Shown in pieces: positions 1 through 8,079 of a stretch of 16,395 bases of DNA. The DNA is taken from assembly GCA_947176615.1 (NCBI GenBank), contig CAMWRO010000029.1, positions 1-16,395 of the forward strand. The letters run 5' to 3'. The stretch is from an uncultured Porphyromonadaceae bacterium. GTDB lineage: Bacteria > Bacteroidota > Bacteroidia > Bacteroidales > Muribaculaceae. Numbering within the stretch: position 1 is the first letter of the stretch; each line of letters starts with the position of its first letter. The notes under the pieces are model-generated. The model searched no databases and was not told where the DNA came from. It saw only the letters and a list, made by a program, of their open reading frames with translations. Position numbers and translations under genes: made by a program.

Positions 1-1873
1 GGGTGAATGTCAACAGGTAGGTGTCGCGGAAGGTGTAGTTCAGACGGCCGAAGAACGACACGAGCTGAACGGGATTGGCCCAGCGGTTGATTGCGTTCAC
101 CGGTTCGCCGATTGCGTCATGGGGATTGGAATCCATGAAATAGCTTCCGTCGTTATAGGTGAAGCCGTTGTTGCCGTTTGCGTCGATGAATCCGTTGGAG
201 TTGACAAATGTCTGCGAGTTGCCGAAGTAGCTGAAACGCTGCCAAGAGTAACCGACCATCACGTCAAGGTTGGAGTGGATTGCCTCGAATTCCTTCTTGT
301 AGTTGGCATAGAAGTCGAGCAGGGTGTTGCGCTGTACCTCGTACCACTTGTAGAGTGTCTCGGCGCCGGCTGCGTCGTTGGCGATGAGGGCGGTGTTGCG
401 CCATGCCTGAAGGGAGTTGGCGGCGGTTGTGCTGCGGGCATCGTTCTTAGACACCTGATAACCGAGGTTGAGGTTGAAGTGCAGCTAGGTGAGGAAGTGG
501 AGAGAGTAGTCGAGCTGGAGGTTGCCGGTCGACGAGTAGGTGTTGTTATGGCTGTTTACGTCGTTGAGCAGCTGCACGGGGTTGATGGCCGAGTTACGGT
601 CGTTGATACCGCCGGGAGTGTAGTTGTAATAGCCGTTATAGAGCTTGAGACCTGTATTGCCGCCCATTTCGATGTTGCTGTAGACAGGCTTTGTGGGGTC
701 AAAGGCCACTGCGCCGCCGATAGCGCCGGTATCGGCATTGCCTGTGCGGATATAGGTACCCTGTGCGTTGGCGATAACGCTCAGATGGTCGTCAAAGAAC
801 TTGGGCGAGAGGTTGAATCCCACTGTTGTGCGCTCCATCGACGATGTTTTCAGGATGCCTTGATTGTTGGTGTAGTTGGCGGTCACGCGGTAGGGGAGGA
901 ATCCGGCCTTGCCACCCACGCTGAGGTTGTAGTCGTGGGAGAAAGAGGTGCGGAGAACTTGGTCCTGCCAGTCGGTATCATACATCTCGCCGTTGTAGCC
1001 AAGCTGAGCGATTGTGGATTCGCCGAGGTTGGCTCGCACTACGTCAGAAAACTCCTGAGCGTTCATCATGTTGAGACGCTTGCGGGCGGTGTTGACTGAG
1101 AAGTTGGCCGAGAAGTTTACCTGCGGACGGCCACTCATGCCTTTCTTGGTAGTGATGATGATGACGCCGTTGGATGCGCGGCTACCGTAGATGGCTGTTG
1201 CCGAAGCGTCCTTGAGGATGGTCATTGACTCGATGTTCTGCGGGTTGACCATTGACAGGGCGTTGAGGCTTGTTCCGCTGACACCTTGGTTGGTCTGGGG
1301 CACACCGTCGATAACGACGAGGGGGTCGTTGGACGCGGTCAGCGAGGAGCCGCCACGGATGCGGATTGTAGCGCCGCCAGTCGGGTTACCGCCGTCGGTT
1401 GTAACGACTACACCGGGGCTTGCGCCGACGAGGAGGTCCTGAGTCGAAGTTGCGATGCCGGCCTCGATTTCATCGGGCTTGATGACGGCCACAGAGCCGG
1501 TTGCGTCGCTTTTCTTCACTGCGCCGTAGCCGATGGCCACGACTTCGCCGAGCATGACAGAGTTCTCTGTCATAGTCACGTTAATGGTCTGGCGACCATT
1601 AACGGATTCTTCTTTAGTGTCATATCCCACATAGGAGAAAACGAGGACACCGTCCGAGGGGGCCGAGATTGTGTAGTTACCGTCGAAGTCGGTGGCGACA
1701 CCCATAGTCTCGCCTTGGACGACAACACTGGCACCGATGAGCGGTTCGCCCGTCGGGTCGCTTACAGTACCTGATACTGTAATCTTCTGCGCTAAAGCAG
1801 GGAAAGTAAAGCATACCACCATCAAGGTGACGAGCCATGCTTTCCGACTCATTTGAAAACAAATGTTCTTCAT
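1..1873 (-). pseudogene. SusC/RagA-family TonB-dependent outer-membrane transporter, interrupted by an in-frame TAG; 3' end outside the window
   Basis: The family imports glycans or other large nutrients across the outer membrane, normally with a SusD lipoprotein partner. The ATG at 1873 gives a signal peptide ending in FPALAQ near residue 29. A carboxypeptidase-regulatory-like domain follows (about 31-107), then a TonB-box-like GEVVAIGYG, and a plug domain with the signatures TIRIRGGSS, DPLVVIDGVPQ and ASNGVIIITTKKG. The beta-barrel starts around residue 230. Codon 463 (485-487) is TAG. The same frame then runs open to base 2 with barrel-like sequence, for example NLNLGYQVS just after the stop and LVSFFGRLNYTF near the edge. 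Family members are usually about 1000 residues, so roughly a third lies outside the window, as would any susD. TAG also ends two other genes here (3941 and 9929), which argues against general recoding. It is either a recent nonsense mutation or a sequence error. The substrate cannot be told. Confidence 0.9.
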
Positions 1874-1929
1874 GCAAGAATTTTTTAGTTTGCTTGTTAA
1901 TTAAATGGTATAATATTATCTCTCAATTA

Positions 1930-1956
1930 CAAAGTTAGGTTGCTTTGATTGGCAAA
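1930..1956 (-). promoter_or_regulatory. Probable susC promoter (Bacteroides type)
   Basis: TAACTTTG on the minus strand (1937 down to 1930) matches the Bacteroidetes -7 pattern TAnnTTTG. A TTTG lies upstream (1953-1956), but the 15-base gap is shorter than the usual 19 or so. Transcription would begin near 1923, leaving a leader of about 50 bases before the ATG at 1873. Confidence 0.5.
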
Positions 1957-2134
1957 AGGGCTTGCCTTTAAGGCGAAATATGGAAAAGAGTAGAATTTCG
2001 GATGTGGAAAAGAAGTTGTCGGGGGCGGAAATGATTTTCCCGCTTCGGTAAAATAGGTGGTATGACCGGTTTTAATTTCTGGCAGCTCGATGAGTCGATA
2101 AGGGTTGTCGCGCGTGTGGCGAATCGGCTTATGT

Positions 2135-2158
2135 GTATGTGCCGGCACAGGCACATAC
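2135..2158. other. Perfect 9-bp inverted repeat in the susC upstream region
   Basis: GTATGTGCC (2135-2143) and GGCACATAC (2150-2158) are exact inverted copies separated by the six bases GGCACA. No T-run follows on either strand, so it does not look like an intrinsic terminator. It lies about 200 bases upstream of the likely susC promoter. It could be an operator for a dimeric regulator or a hairpin in a longer transcript; nothing in the sequence decides between these. Confidence 0.5.
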
Positions 2159-2240
2159 GATGCCGTCAATAGGCGACACGAGGGGTTATCGAAACATTTT
2201 TGAAGTTTTTCAGCATGATTTCCTTGATTTCACTCTCTCT

Positions 2241-2360
2241 ACATTTCAATGTCAGCGATAGCTGTCACGACAGCCGGTGTGACGCAACCAAGCCGCTCTC
2301 ACCCGGCCTGACCGGATAATGAGACCTGTGGAATCAAGTCTCTTATCAGGCACAAATTTA
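2241..2360 (-). other. Four back-to-back hairpins below a promoter-like element: candidate structured RNA
   Basis: On the minus strand TAAATTTG (2360-2353) matches TAnnTTTG, but no good -33 element is seen. Four inverted repeats follow at once. They are GCCTGA/TCAGGC (2306-2311, 2346-2351), enclosing GAGAC/GTCTC and TAA/TTA with a 12-base loop; an 8-bp stem with one bulge (2274-2282, 2299-2306); GCTGTC/GACAGC with a two-base loop (2261-2274); and ACATT/AATGT (2241-2252). Neighbouring stems touch or share a base, which is unusual for random intergenic DNA. No protein frame is credible here. I do not recognise it as 6S RNA, tmRNA, RNase P RNA or a known riboswitch. The strand is chosen only because of the -7 match. 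Confidence 0.35.
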
Positions 2361-2411
2361 CTACTTTTTTTTAAATATTTGTATCTTTTGTCGGAAAACT
2401 TGCAAAAACGC

Positions 2412-2440
2412 TTGTTTTTAACACTTTTAAGTTAAAACAA
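2412..2440 (-). terminator. Possible AT-rich terminator after rnhB
   Basis: A 10-bp stem with one bulged T (2412-2422 with 2431-2440) and an 8-base loop lies 32 bases past the rnhB stop. On the minus strand the stem is followed within three bases by a run of five T. The stem is nearly all A:T, so it is weak for an intrinsic terminator. Confidence 0.35.
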
Positions 2441-2472
2441 CGGCCTGATGTTGATTGTTGTGAGACTCTCCC

Positions 2473-3066
2473 TTAATCAAAGAGGGTTGGCATCGCGCCT
2501 TTGAAGGTCATACGGTGTAGCGGGGTGGGGCCCAAGTCGAGGATGGCCTGACGGTGGGCGCGGGTGGGGTATCCTTTGTTGACCTCCCATCCGTAGCCGG
2601 GATATTTTTCGGCCATGAGGCACATGTATTCGTCACGGTGGGTCTTGGCGAGAATTGATGCGGCGGCGATGTTGGCAAACCGTCCGTCGCCCTTGACAAA
2701 TGTCGTCCACGGAATGTCGCCCCACGGCTTGAATTTGTTTCCGTCGACGATGACGGCTCCGGGCCTGACTGTCAGTCCTTCAAGCGCGCGGTGCATGGCG
2801 AGGATTGACGCGTTGAGGATGTTTATGCGGTCGATTTCGGTGTTGTCGACGATTCCGACAGCCCAAGCAACCGCCTCGTTCTCGATAATGCCTCGCAGCG
2901 ATGCGCGTTTCTTTTCTGAAATCTGTTTTGAGTCGTTGATGGCGGGGTGGGAGAAGTCGTCGGGGAGAATAACGGCGGCGGCGAAAACCGGTCCGGCGAG
3001 ACATCCGCGTCCCGCTTCATCGACGCCGGCCTCGGAAATGCCGGGAGTGAAACATGATGGCAGCAT
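2473..3066 (-). CDS. rnhB: Ribonuclease HII
   Basis: This cytosolic endonuclease cuts the RNA strand of RNA-DNA hybrids and starts removal of single ribonucleotides left in DNA. With the ATG at 3066 it has 197 residues, a normal length. The signature GVDEAGRG carries the catalytic Asp16 and Glu17. Asp108 (VIVDGNKF) and Asp127 (VKGD) complete the acidic site, and SILAKTHRDEYM is the typical following helix. The frame is open up to 3210, but that longer form would overlap the upstream regulator gene and adds unconserved, Arg-rich sequence, so the start at 3066 is preferred. It lies 14 bases after the stop of the response-regulator gene and is probably co-transcribed with it. Confidence 0.96.
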   Translation of the reverse strand: MLPSCFTPGISEAGVDEAGRGCLAGPVFAAAVILPDDFSHPAINDSKQISEKKRASLRGIIENEAVAWAVGIVDNTEIDRINILNASILAMHRALEGLTVRPGAVIVDGNKFKPWGDIPWTTFVKGDGRFANIAAASILAKTHRDEYMCLMAEKYPGYGWEVNKGYPTRAHRQAILDLGPTPLHRMTFKGAMPTLFD

Positions 3067-3080
3067 AGCTCGGCAGGGGG

Positions 3081-3785
3081 TTATTCCATGAATCCGTATC
3101 CGAATCCGGTGCGGCTGACGATGTTTGCGCCATAGTCGCCGAGTTTCTTGCGGAGGCGGGATATGTTGACGTCGACGGCGCGGGGCGATATGTCGGCCTG
3201 TCCGGGCCATGCCACGCGCTGGATTTCCTCGCGGTTGAACAGCTTGTTGCGGTTGCGGAATATGTGCAGGAGTATCTGCATTTCGGTGGGGGTGAGTGAT
3301 ATGGCTGTTCCGCTGATTGTGACGGCGTTGTTTTCGAGGTTGACGGCAAGGGTCTTGTACTCCAGCGTTGCCGATGGCATTTTCATGATGACGTTGCGGT
3401 GACGGCGCATGATTGACTTGATGCGCGCGATCATTGTGCGGAGCGAGAAGGGTTTTACGATGTAGTCATCGGCACCGGCGTTGAGCGCGTCGATGACGGT
3501 GCTTTCGCTGTCCTCCTCGGAACAGAATATAAATGGGATGTTGGCTGTGAGAGGGGCATCTTTCAGTCGTTCCAGCAGTTCAAAGCCGGAAATCTCGGCC
3601 AGATTGACCTCCGAAATAATCATACGGTATCCTTCGAGGGGTTGTCGCAGCGCGTCCTCGGCACAGGTGTAGACGTCGACAGCGTATCCTTCCGCTGCAA
3701 GGCAGTCATGCAGCAGGGTGGTGATGTTGCAGTCGCTGTCGACGATCAGAATGGATGTCGTATCGGATGGAAGGTCGTTGTTCAC
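3081..3785 (-). CDS. OmpR/PhoB-type regulator with a degenerate receiver domain
   Basis: This 234-residue protein has a receiver domain (about 10-127) and a winged-helix DNA-binding domain (about 140-232, with LTPTEMQILLH and VDVNISRLRKKLG). It should bind DNA as a transcription regulator. Aligned on PhoB, the phosphoacceptor aspartate is Glu59 (IISEVNL), and the second acidic-pocket residue, needed for magnesium, is Ser17 (IVDSD). The switch Ser89 (FCSEED) and the conserved Lys111 (IVKPFS) are kept. Loss of both phosphorylation residues suggests it works without phosphotransfer, perhaps locked in an active-like state, since Glu can mimic phospho-Asp. No histidine kinase gene is adjacent. It has its own promoter and leader, and rnhB follows. 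Its target genes are unknown. Confidence 0.93.
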   Translation of the reverse strand: MNNDLPSDTTSILIVDSDCNITTLLHDCLAAEGYAVDVYTCAEDALRQPLEGYRMIISEVNLAEISGFELLERLKDAPLTANIPFIFCSEEDSESTVIDALNAGADDYIVKPFSLRTMIARIKSIMRRHRNVIMKMPSATLEYKTLAVNLENNAVTISGTAISLTPTEMQILLHIFRNRNKLFNREEIQRVAWPGQADISPRAVDVNISRLRKKLGDYGANIVSRTGFGYGFME

Positions 3786-3812
3786 AGTGGAGATGGTGAA
3801 TAAGTTAGATGT

Positions 3813-3824
3813 CCCCTTTAGGGG
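3813..3824 (-). other. Small GC hairpin in the regulator leader
   Basis: The minus strand reads CCCCTAAAGGGG, able to form a 4-5 bp stem, between the predicted transcription start near 3840 and the ATG at 3785. It may affect translation or be a binding site. It is short, so chance is possible. Confidence 0.3.
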
Positions 3825-3846
3825 GTGTTTTTTGCGAATAAGTGTG

Positions 3847-3877
3847 CAAATTTATAGTTTTTGTCATGTGAAACAAA
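3847..3877 (-). promoter_or_regulatory. Promoter of the regulator-rnhB unit
   Basis: TTTG (3877-3874), exactly 19 bases, then TAAATTTG (3854-3847) on the minus strand: both parts of the Bacteroides consensus at the expected distance. Transcription would start near 3840, giving a leader of about 55 bases. Confidence 0.7.
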
Positions 3878-3940
3878 AAACTGTAACTGAATTGTGTTTA
3901 CTTTTTGACACAAATTTAACAGCCATACTCCTTTCCGAGA

Positions 3941-5791
3941 CTATGAAACAGCCTTTCGGAACTGGTTCTTGACTTCGTCCACCACATTTATGATATAATC
4001 GCCGGTCTTTTCAAGGCTGCCGATGATATCCATATAATATATACCTGCCTGATACTCGTAGTGACGCTCGTTGATGTTCTCGACGTTGGCCGTGCGCAGC
4101 TGGTTGCGCAGGTTGTTGATTTCGCGTTCCAGATTATAGGAGTTTATGATGTCCTTTTCGTGGACGTTTTCCACGTCGCTGAGCAGCAGGAGCATGTTGG
4201 CCATCGCAGCCTCGATGTCGATAAACATGGAGTCGACATTGGTATAAATTTCTTCGTTGAACTTCACGCGGCTCTCCTGCTTGCGGATGAGAATCTTTGC
4301 CACTCCGTAGCAGCAGTCGGCGATGCTCTCGATTTCGCTGACGATGCGCAGCATCGACGCGATGCGGTGCTTGCCTTCGTTGGACAGGCGTCCTTCCGAG
4401 CATCGGTTGAGGTAGTTGGCTATCTCGATTTCCATGCGGTCGGAAATTTCCTCATATTTTTCAAGACGCGAGAACTGGTGGGTGAAATCCTCGGAATTGT
4501 CCTTGGTGTGGACAATGTTCTGCGCCATGCCTATCATGCGTTGCACACGCTGCCCGTAGACCACGATTTCTTTCTCGGCCTGAGCGATGTTGAGCTCGGC
4601 GGCGCTGAGCATACCGCCCGAGATGAACTTGAGCTGGAATGTCTCGTCTTCGTTCTTGCTGGCCGGTACAAGGCGCTCGACAATCTTGACATAGATGTTG
4701 GTGAGCCATATCATGATTGACAGGTTGATGAGGTTGAAGACGGTGTGGAATATTGAAAGGCCGATCGACACGCTCTGTTGCAGCATCGCAACTTTGAGCA
4801 CGGTGGGATGTCCGGCGGGCAGGGAGTTGTCAAAGAGGTGGTTGTAGACTTCGGGGTCGTTGGCCTCGATGTAGTTTACATAGTCAGACAGCGCGGCGGG
4901 GTCGCCTTGTCCCAGCGTCTCGGTAATCCACTCGGTCAGGCTGACAAACGGGTAGAAGACGGCGAGGGTCCACACGGTGCCGAGAAGGTTGAACAGCAGG
5001 TGGCCCATCGCGGTGCGCTTGGCGGCGACGTTGCCGCCCATTGATGCCATGATGGGGGTGATGGTCGTGCCGATGTTGCTGCCGAGCACGAGGGCGCAGG
5101 AAAGGTCAAACCCTATCCATCCCTTGCTGCACATGATGAGCGTGATGGCAAATGTCGCGGCACTGGACTGGATGACCATCGTCAGCACGAGACCGACCAT
5201 CAGGAATATCAGCACTGACCCGAAGCCCATCGAGGTGTATCGCTGGAGGAAGGCAAACATCTCGGGGTTGCTCTGCAAGTCAGGGACATAGGTGCTGATC
5301 ATGTCAAGTCCCATGAACAGGAACGCAAAGCCGATCAGGAACTCGCCGATTGACTTGTTGCGGCTGCTCTTGGTGAACAGCAGCGGTATTGACAGGCCGA
5401 TCAGCGGCAGCACGAAGGCTGAAATGTTGACCTTGAATCCAAAAAGGGCGATAACCCACGCGGTGAACGTCGTACCGACGTTGGCACCCATGATTACCGC
5501 CATCGACTGGGCCAGAGACATGAGGCCCGCGTTGACAAAGCTGACGACCATCACCGTGGACGCCGACGAGCTTTGGATAAGTGCTGTGATAAGGAAACCG
5601 GTCAGAGTACCGGTGAAACGATTTCGCGTCATCGCCGAGAGGATGTTTCTCAGACGGTCGCCTGCGGCCTTCTGAAGCCCCTCGCTCATCACCTTCATAC
5701 CATAAAGGAAGAGCCCGACGGCACCCAGCAGACACAAAAAGTCTAAAAAGCTGTAGTTCATATCGCGTGGTTGTTGACGTGAAGTTGTCAT
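3941..5791 (-). CDS. Na/phosphate cotransporter family protein with PhoU-like C-terminal domain
   Basis: This inner-membrane protein belongs to the PNaS (NptA/YjbB-like) family, which moves phosphate coupled to sodium. From the ATG at 5791 it has 616 residues. The membrane part shows the family's two inverted halves: QSSSAST (73-79) with GANVGTT (102-108), and QSSAATF (208-214) with GSNIGTT (237-243). From about residue 370 to the end is a mostly helical, charged region of the PhoU type, probably a cytosolic regulatory domain. The frame is open to 6007, but that extension is not family-like and runs past a promoter-like TAACTTTG at 5837-5830. A start at 5761 (MNYSFLDF) is also possible. The stop is TAG. 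The direction of phosphate transport cannot be read from the sequence. Confidence 0.93.
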   Translation of the reverse strand: MTTSRQQPRDMNYSFLDFLCLLGAVGLFLYGMKVMSEGLQKAAGDRLRNILSAMTRNRFTGTLTGFLITALIQSSSASTVMVVSFVNAGLMSLAQSMAVIMGANVGTTFTAWVIALFGFKVNISAFVLPLIGLSIPLLFTKSSRNKSIGEFLIGFAFLFMGLDMISTYVPDLQSNPEMFAFLQRYTSMGFGSVLIFLMVGLVLTMVIQSSAATFAITLIMCSKGWIGFDLSCALVLGSNIGTTITPIMASMGGNVAAKRTAMGHLLFNLLGTVWTLAVFYPFVSLTEWITETLGQGDPAALSDYVNYIEANDPEVYNHLFDNSLPAGHPTVLKVAMLQQSVSIGLSIFHTVFNLINLSIMIWLTNIYVKIVERLVPASKNEDETFQLKFISGGMLSAAELNIAQAEKEIVVYGQRVQRMIGMAQNIVHTKDNSEDFTHQFSRLEKYEEISDRMEIEIANYLNRCSEGRLSNEGKHRIASMLRIVSEIESIADCCYGVAKILIRKQESRVKFNEEIYTNVDSMFIDIEAAMANMLLLLSDVENVHEKDIINSYNLEREINNLRNQLRTANVENINERHYEYQAGIYYMDIIGSLEKTGDYIINVVDEVKNQFRKAVS

Positions 5792-5829
5792 GGAATTCCC
5801 GGGTGAAAAATGCCGGTTTTTTCCGATTG

Positions 5830-5837
5830 CAAAGTTA
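5830..5837 (-). promoter_or_regulatory. -7 element upstream of the Na/Pi cotransporter
   Basis: TAACTTTG on the minus strand matches TAnnTTTG and would start transcription about 30 bases before the ATG at 5791, supporting that start over the longer frame. No convincing -33 TTTG is at the right distance. Confidence 0.45.
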
Positions 5838-5991
5838 AGATAAATTTTAATAAATCCGTTATTCCGTTCACTAAAAATTTCAGATGCGTTTTTTCGGATG
5901 AAAATGTCATTTTCAGCGGATGATTTGAGTAATAGTAATAAAAAGTCAATTTTGGGATAAAATAGTATCATAATCCCGTCGGCAGAATATC

Positions 5992-5999
5992 TACTTTTG
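5992..5999 (+). promoter_or_regulatory. -7 element upstream of the secreted-protein pair
   Basis: TACTTTTG matches TAnnTTTG. Transcription would start near 6006, about 64 bases before the ATG at 6070. This excludes the longer frame starting at 6025 only weakly; the signal peptide is the better argument. No clear -33 element. Confidence 0.45.
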
Positions 6000-6069
6000 C
6001 TATACACTTGGTTGTGAATCCCGGGTGTGCTTATTTATCACATTTACTATTATACAATTTAGAGAGACC

Positions 6070-6591
6070 ATGAATTACTTTGTCCTTGCCGGGGTTTTGG
6101 CCGGTATGGCGGCCACCGCGCTCACGGGAGTTTGTGCCGGCTACCGGTCGCTGGTTATCACGCATCGCAATACCGATGTCCCGAGTTTTCTCGCCATAAA
6201 TGACGGAGCCAATATGCGCATTGAGGGAAACTCGGTGATTTTCAGCAGCGACAACAATGAACTTGAGGCACGGCTCGACAATATCAGCCACATCGGGTTC
6301 AGCGAAATTCCAACCGAGACCCTTCCCGAGTTTCCCGATAGAATTGATTCGCCCACGACCGGCGTGCAGTCGGTTGCGGCTGATTACCGACTTGCCATTG
6401 ACGGGCGTGTCGTGACATTGACATGTTCATCGCTGCGTGGCGCGGTAGCGGTCTATAGCATCGGCGGACAGGTTGTCCCGGCCGATGTCGTCACTGACGG
6501 AACTTCGGCCACTGTCGATTTCTCGTCGGTCGGATCGGGTGTCTACATTGTCGCGACCGACAAACTTTCATTGAAAATCGCCGTAAAATAA
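6070..6591 (+). CDS. Small exported protein with a sorting-tail-like C-terminal domain, function unknown
   Basis: The 173-residue product starts at the ATG at 6070. An in-frame ATG at 6025 would put 15 extra residues in front of the signal peptide. The first 23 residues or so form an Ala/Gly-rich signal peptide. A middle segment (about 25-85) of short strands ends in ARLDNISHIGFSE. The last 70 residues or so resemble the C-terminal beta-sandwich tails of Bacteroidetes secreted proteins (type IX secretion or surface-tail type): an AVYSIGGQVV strand, then SSVGSGVYIVATD and a final SLKIAVK. No enzyme motif is seen. The CotH-like gene starts 9 bases downstream, so the two are very likely co-transcribed. 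The tail assignment rests on pattern only. Confidence 0.82.
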   Translation: MNYFVLAGVLAGMAATALTGVCAGYRSLVITHRNTDVPSFLAINDGANMRIEGNSVIFSSDNNELEARLDNISHIGFSEIPTETLPEFPDRIDSPTTGVQSVAADYRLAIDGRVVTLTCSSLRGAVAVYSIGGQVVPADVVTDGTSATVDFSSVGSGVYIVATDKLSLKIAVK

Positions 6592-6600
6592 TCATCAATT

Positions 6601-8058
6601 ATGAATAAATATTTAGTTGCGGGTATTCTTGCCGCATCAGTCACTCTCTCTCTATCAGCCGACAATGACTGGCTTCACATATATGACAACTCCGAGACTC
6701 CCGAGGTAATCTTTACCACTCCGATCGACCGTGTGCAGGAAATTAACTATACCGGGACCGACGGAGATACATTTACAACAATCGAGATAACCCCGGTAGA
6801 GGGTGATGTTACTTCATTGCCGCTGTCGGATATCGGCCGCCTTCATGTCGGCACAAACGTTCCCACCCTTTATATCGCAACTGACAATGGTCAGATTCCG
6901 TGGAACAAAAAAGACTGGTGGCGCGGAGCCGTCAGCATGGAGGGATATGGGGCGTTTCCTGACATAGAGCTTGACTCGATAAATATCAGAGGCCGCGGAA
7001 ACTCCACCATGTCTTTCAGCAAGAAGCCGTTCAGAATGAAATTTGACAAAAAACGGGAATTTCTCGGCCTGAAGAAGTCCAAAAATTTTGCCCTGCTCGC
7101 CAATTATATAGACAACACGCTGATGCGCAACGCGATGGCGATGAAACTCGGCGAGATGCTCGGAACCCCCTATGTCAACCACATGATACCGGTAAACATC
7201 GTGTTCAACGGTGAATACTATGGCTCGTTTACCGTTACCGAGAAGCTCGGAATCAACAGCGGCAGTATCGATGACATAGACGAGAAAAAGGGCATCCTGT
7301 GGGAAATAGGGGCCGACGATGAAACCTATGTCTATCACCCCGCGGCTTACCCCAATCTTCCGGTCGCTGTAAAAGATCCTGATTTTGATGATATTGCTGC
7401 CGAATTTGAATATTTCGACGTAGAGAACTATTTCAACATGTGGAAAAGGGACCTCGACGAGACAATGAACAGTATCAGCGCCGGAGCGCAGTGGGGTGCC
7501 GAGAGCAATTGGGACGATTTCATTGATCTTGAATCGTTTGTAAACTACATGCTGGTATTCGACATCTGTTGCAATCGCGAGTTGCGCCATCCCAAGAGTG
7601 TGTTCATGCACAAGGCGGGAATCGGCCAGAAATATGTCTTCGGACCCATCTGGGATTTCGACTGGTGTTTCAACTTTGACGAGGGTGCGGTCGTTTCACC
7701 CAGTAAGTATCTGTTCCTCAATCAATGGGAAGGCGGCCAGTATGGAGGGAGCGGATTCTTCTACGCCATGTGTCTCAACAAGAAATTCCAGCAACGATTC
7801 AACGAGCGCTGGCAGGAATTTTACGACACACTATATCCTCAGTGGCTTGAGTATTTTGACCAGTATGCGGCATTGATCGAGGTTACCGCCCATCAGAATG
7901 GAGAGCGTTGGCCGGCTTCTGAAAACTCTAAAAACGCGGGCAGCAGCGCCGATTTCCACAAGAACGCTGCCGAGATGCGGCAGTGGATTATCGACCGCAT
8001 CGAGTTCATTAACAGTGACCCCAAGCGAGGTCTGTTTGAAAACGGCGACCTGTTCTGA
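6601..8058 (+). CDS. CotH-kinase-family exported protein
   Basis: This 485-residue protein has an N-terminal signal peptide (cleavage near residue 20). A roughly 65-residue lead-in ends in LPLSDIGRLHVG, followed by the CotH domain from about 88 to 475. Family signatures include INIRGRGNSTM (127-137) with KKPFRMKFDK, the segment LLANYIDNTLMRNAMA, NGEYYGSFTVTEK, the Bacteroidetes-type HPKSVFMHK, and the acidic motif IWDFDW around 350-355. CotH of spore formers is an atypical protein kinase that phosphorylates coat proteins. For Bacteroidetes members the substrate is unknown, so kinase activity here is inferred from family only. Unlike many secreted relatives it has no C-terminal sorting tail and ends soon after the domain. 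It is the second gene of a two-gene unit and converges with the next gene across 21 bases. Confidence 0.9.
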   Translation: MNKYLVAGILAASVTLSLSADNDWLHIYDNSETPEVIFTTPIDRVQEINYTGTDGDTFTTIEITPVEGDVTSLPLSDIGRLHVGTNVPTLYIATDNGQIPWNKKDWWRGAVSMEGYGAFPDIELDSINIRGRGNSTMSFSKKPFRMKFDKKREFLGLKKSKNFALLANYIDNTLMRNAMAMKLGEMLGTPYVNHMIPVNIVFNGEYYGSFTVTEKLGINSGSIDDIDEKKGILWEIGADDETYVYHPAAYPNLPVAVKDPDFDDIAAEFEYFDVENYFNMWKRDLDETMNSISAGAQWGAESNWDDFIDLESFVNYMLVFDICCNRELRHPKSVFMHKAGIGQKYVFGPIWDFDWCFNFDEGAVVSPSKYLFLNQWEGGQYGGSGFFYAMCLNKKFQQRFNERWQEFYDTLYPQWLEYFDQYAALIEVTAHQNGERWPASENSKNAGSSADFHKNAAEMRQWIIDRIEFINSDPKRGLFENGDLF

Positions 8059-8079
8059 ATGAGTCTCTGCGCGACGATG

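Noticed and set aside
485..487. TAG recoding as an explanation for the susC stop
   Set aside because: The genes ending at 3941 and 9929 use TAG as their normal stop, so TAG is read as stop in this genome.
119..1099. 326-residue plus-strand open frame opposite susC
   Set aside because: It lies antisense to clear SusC sequence, has a Val/Gly-rich low-complexity product typical of a shadow frame, and no recognisable domain.
1927..2169. 80-residue minus-strand frame upstream of susC
   Set aside because: Pro/Thr/His-rich product without a domain; it covers the likely susC promoter and starts inside the 9-bp hairpin region.
3067..3210. N-terminal extension of RNase HII
   Set aside because: It would overlap the regulator gene and adds Arg/His-rich unconserved sequence; the start at 3066 gives the normal family length.
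3911..3918. Second TAAATTTG on the minus strand just after the Na/Pi gene
   Set aside because: No -33 element at the right distance, and a much better promoter lies 60 bases further on, so this is probably chance in AT-rich DNA.
5792..6007. N-terminal extension of the Na/Pi cotransporter
   Set aside because: The added 72 residues are not family-like, are encoded by AT-rich DNA, and contain the probable promoter at 5830-5837.
6814..7611. 265-residue minus-strand open frame opposite the CotH-like gene
   Set aside because: Antisense shadow of a well-supported gene, with no motif or plausible start signal of its own.
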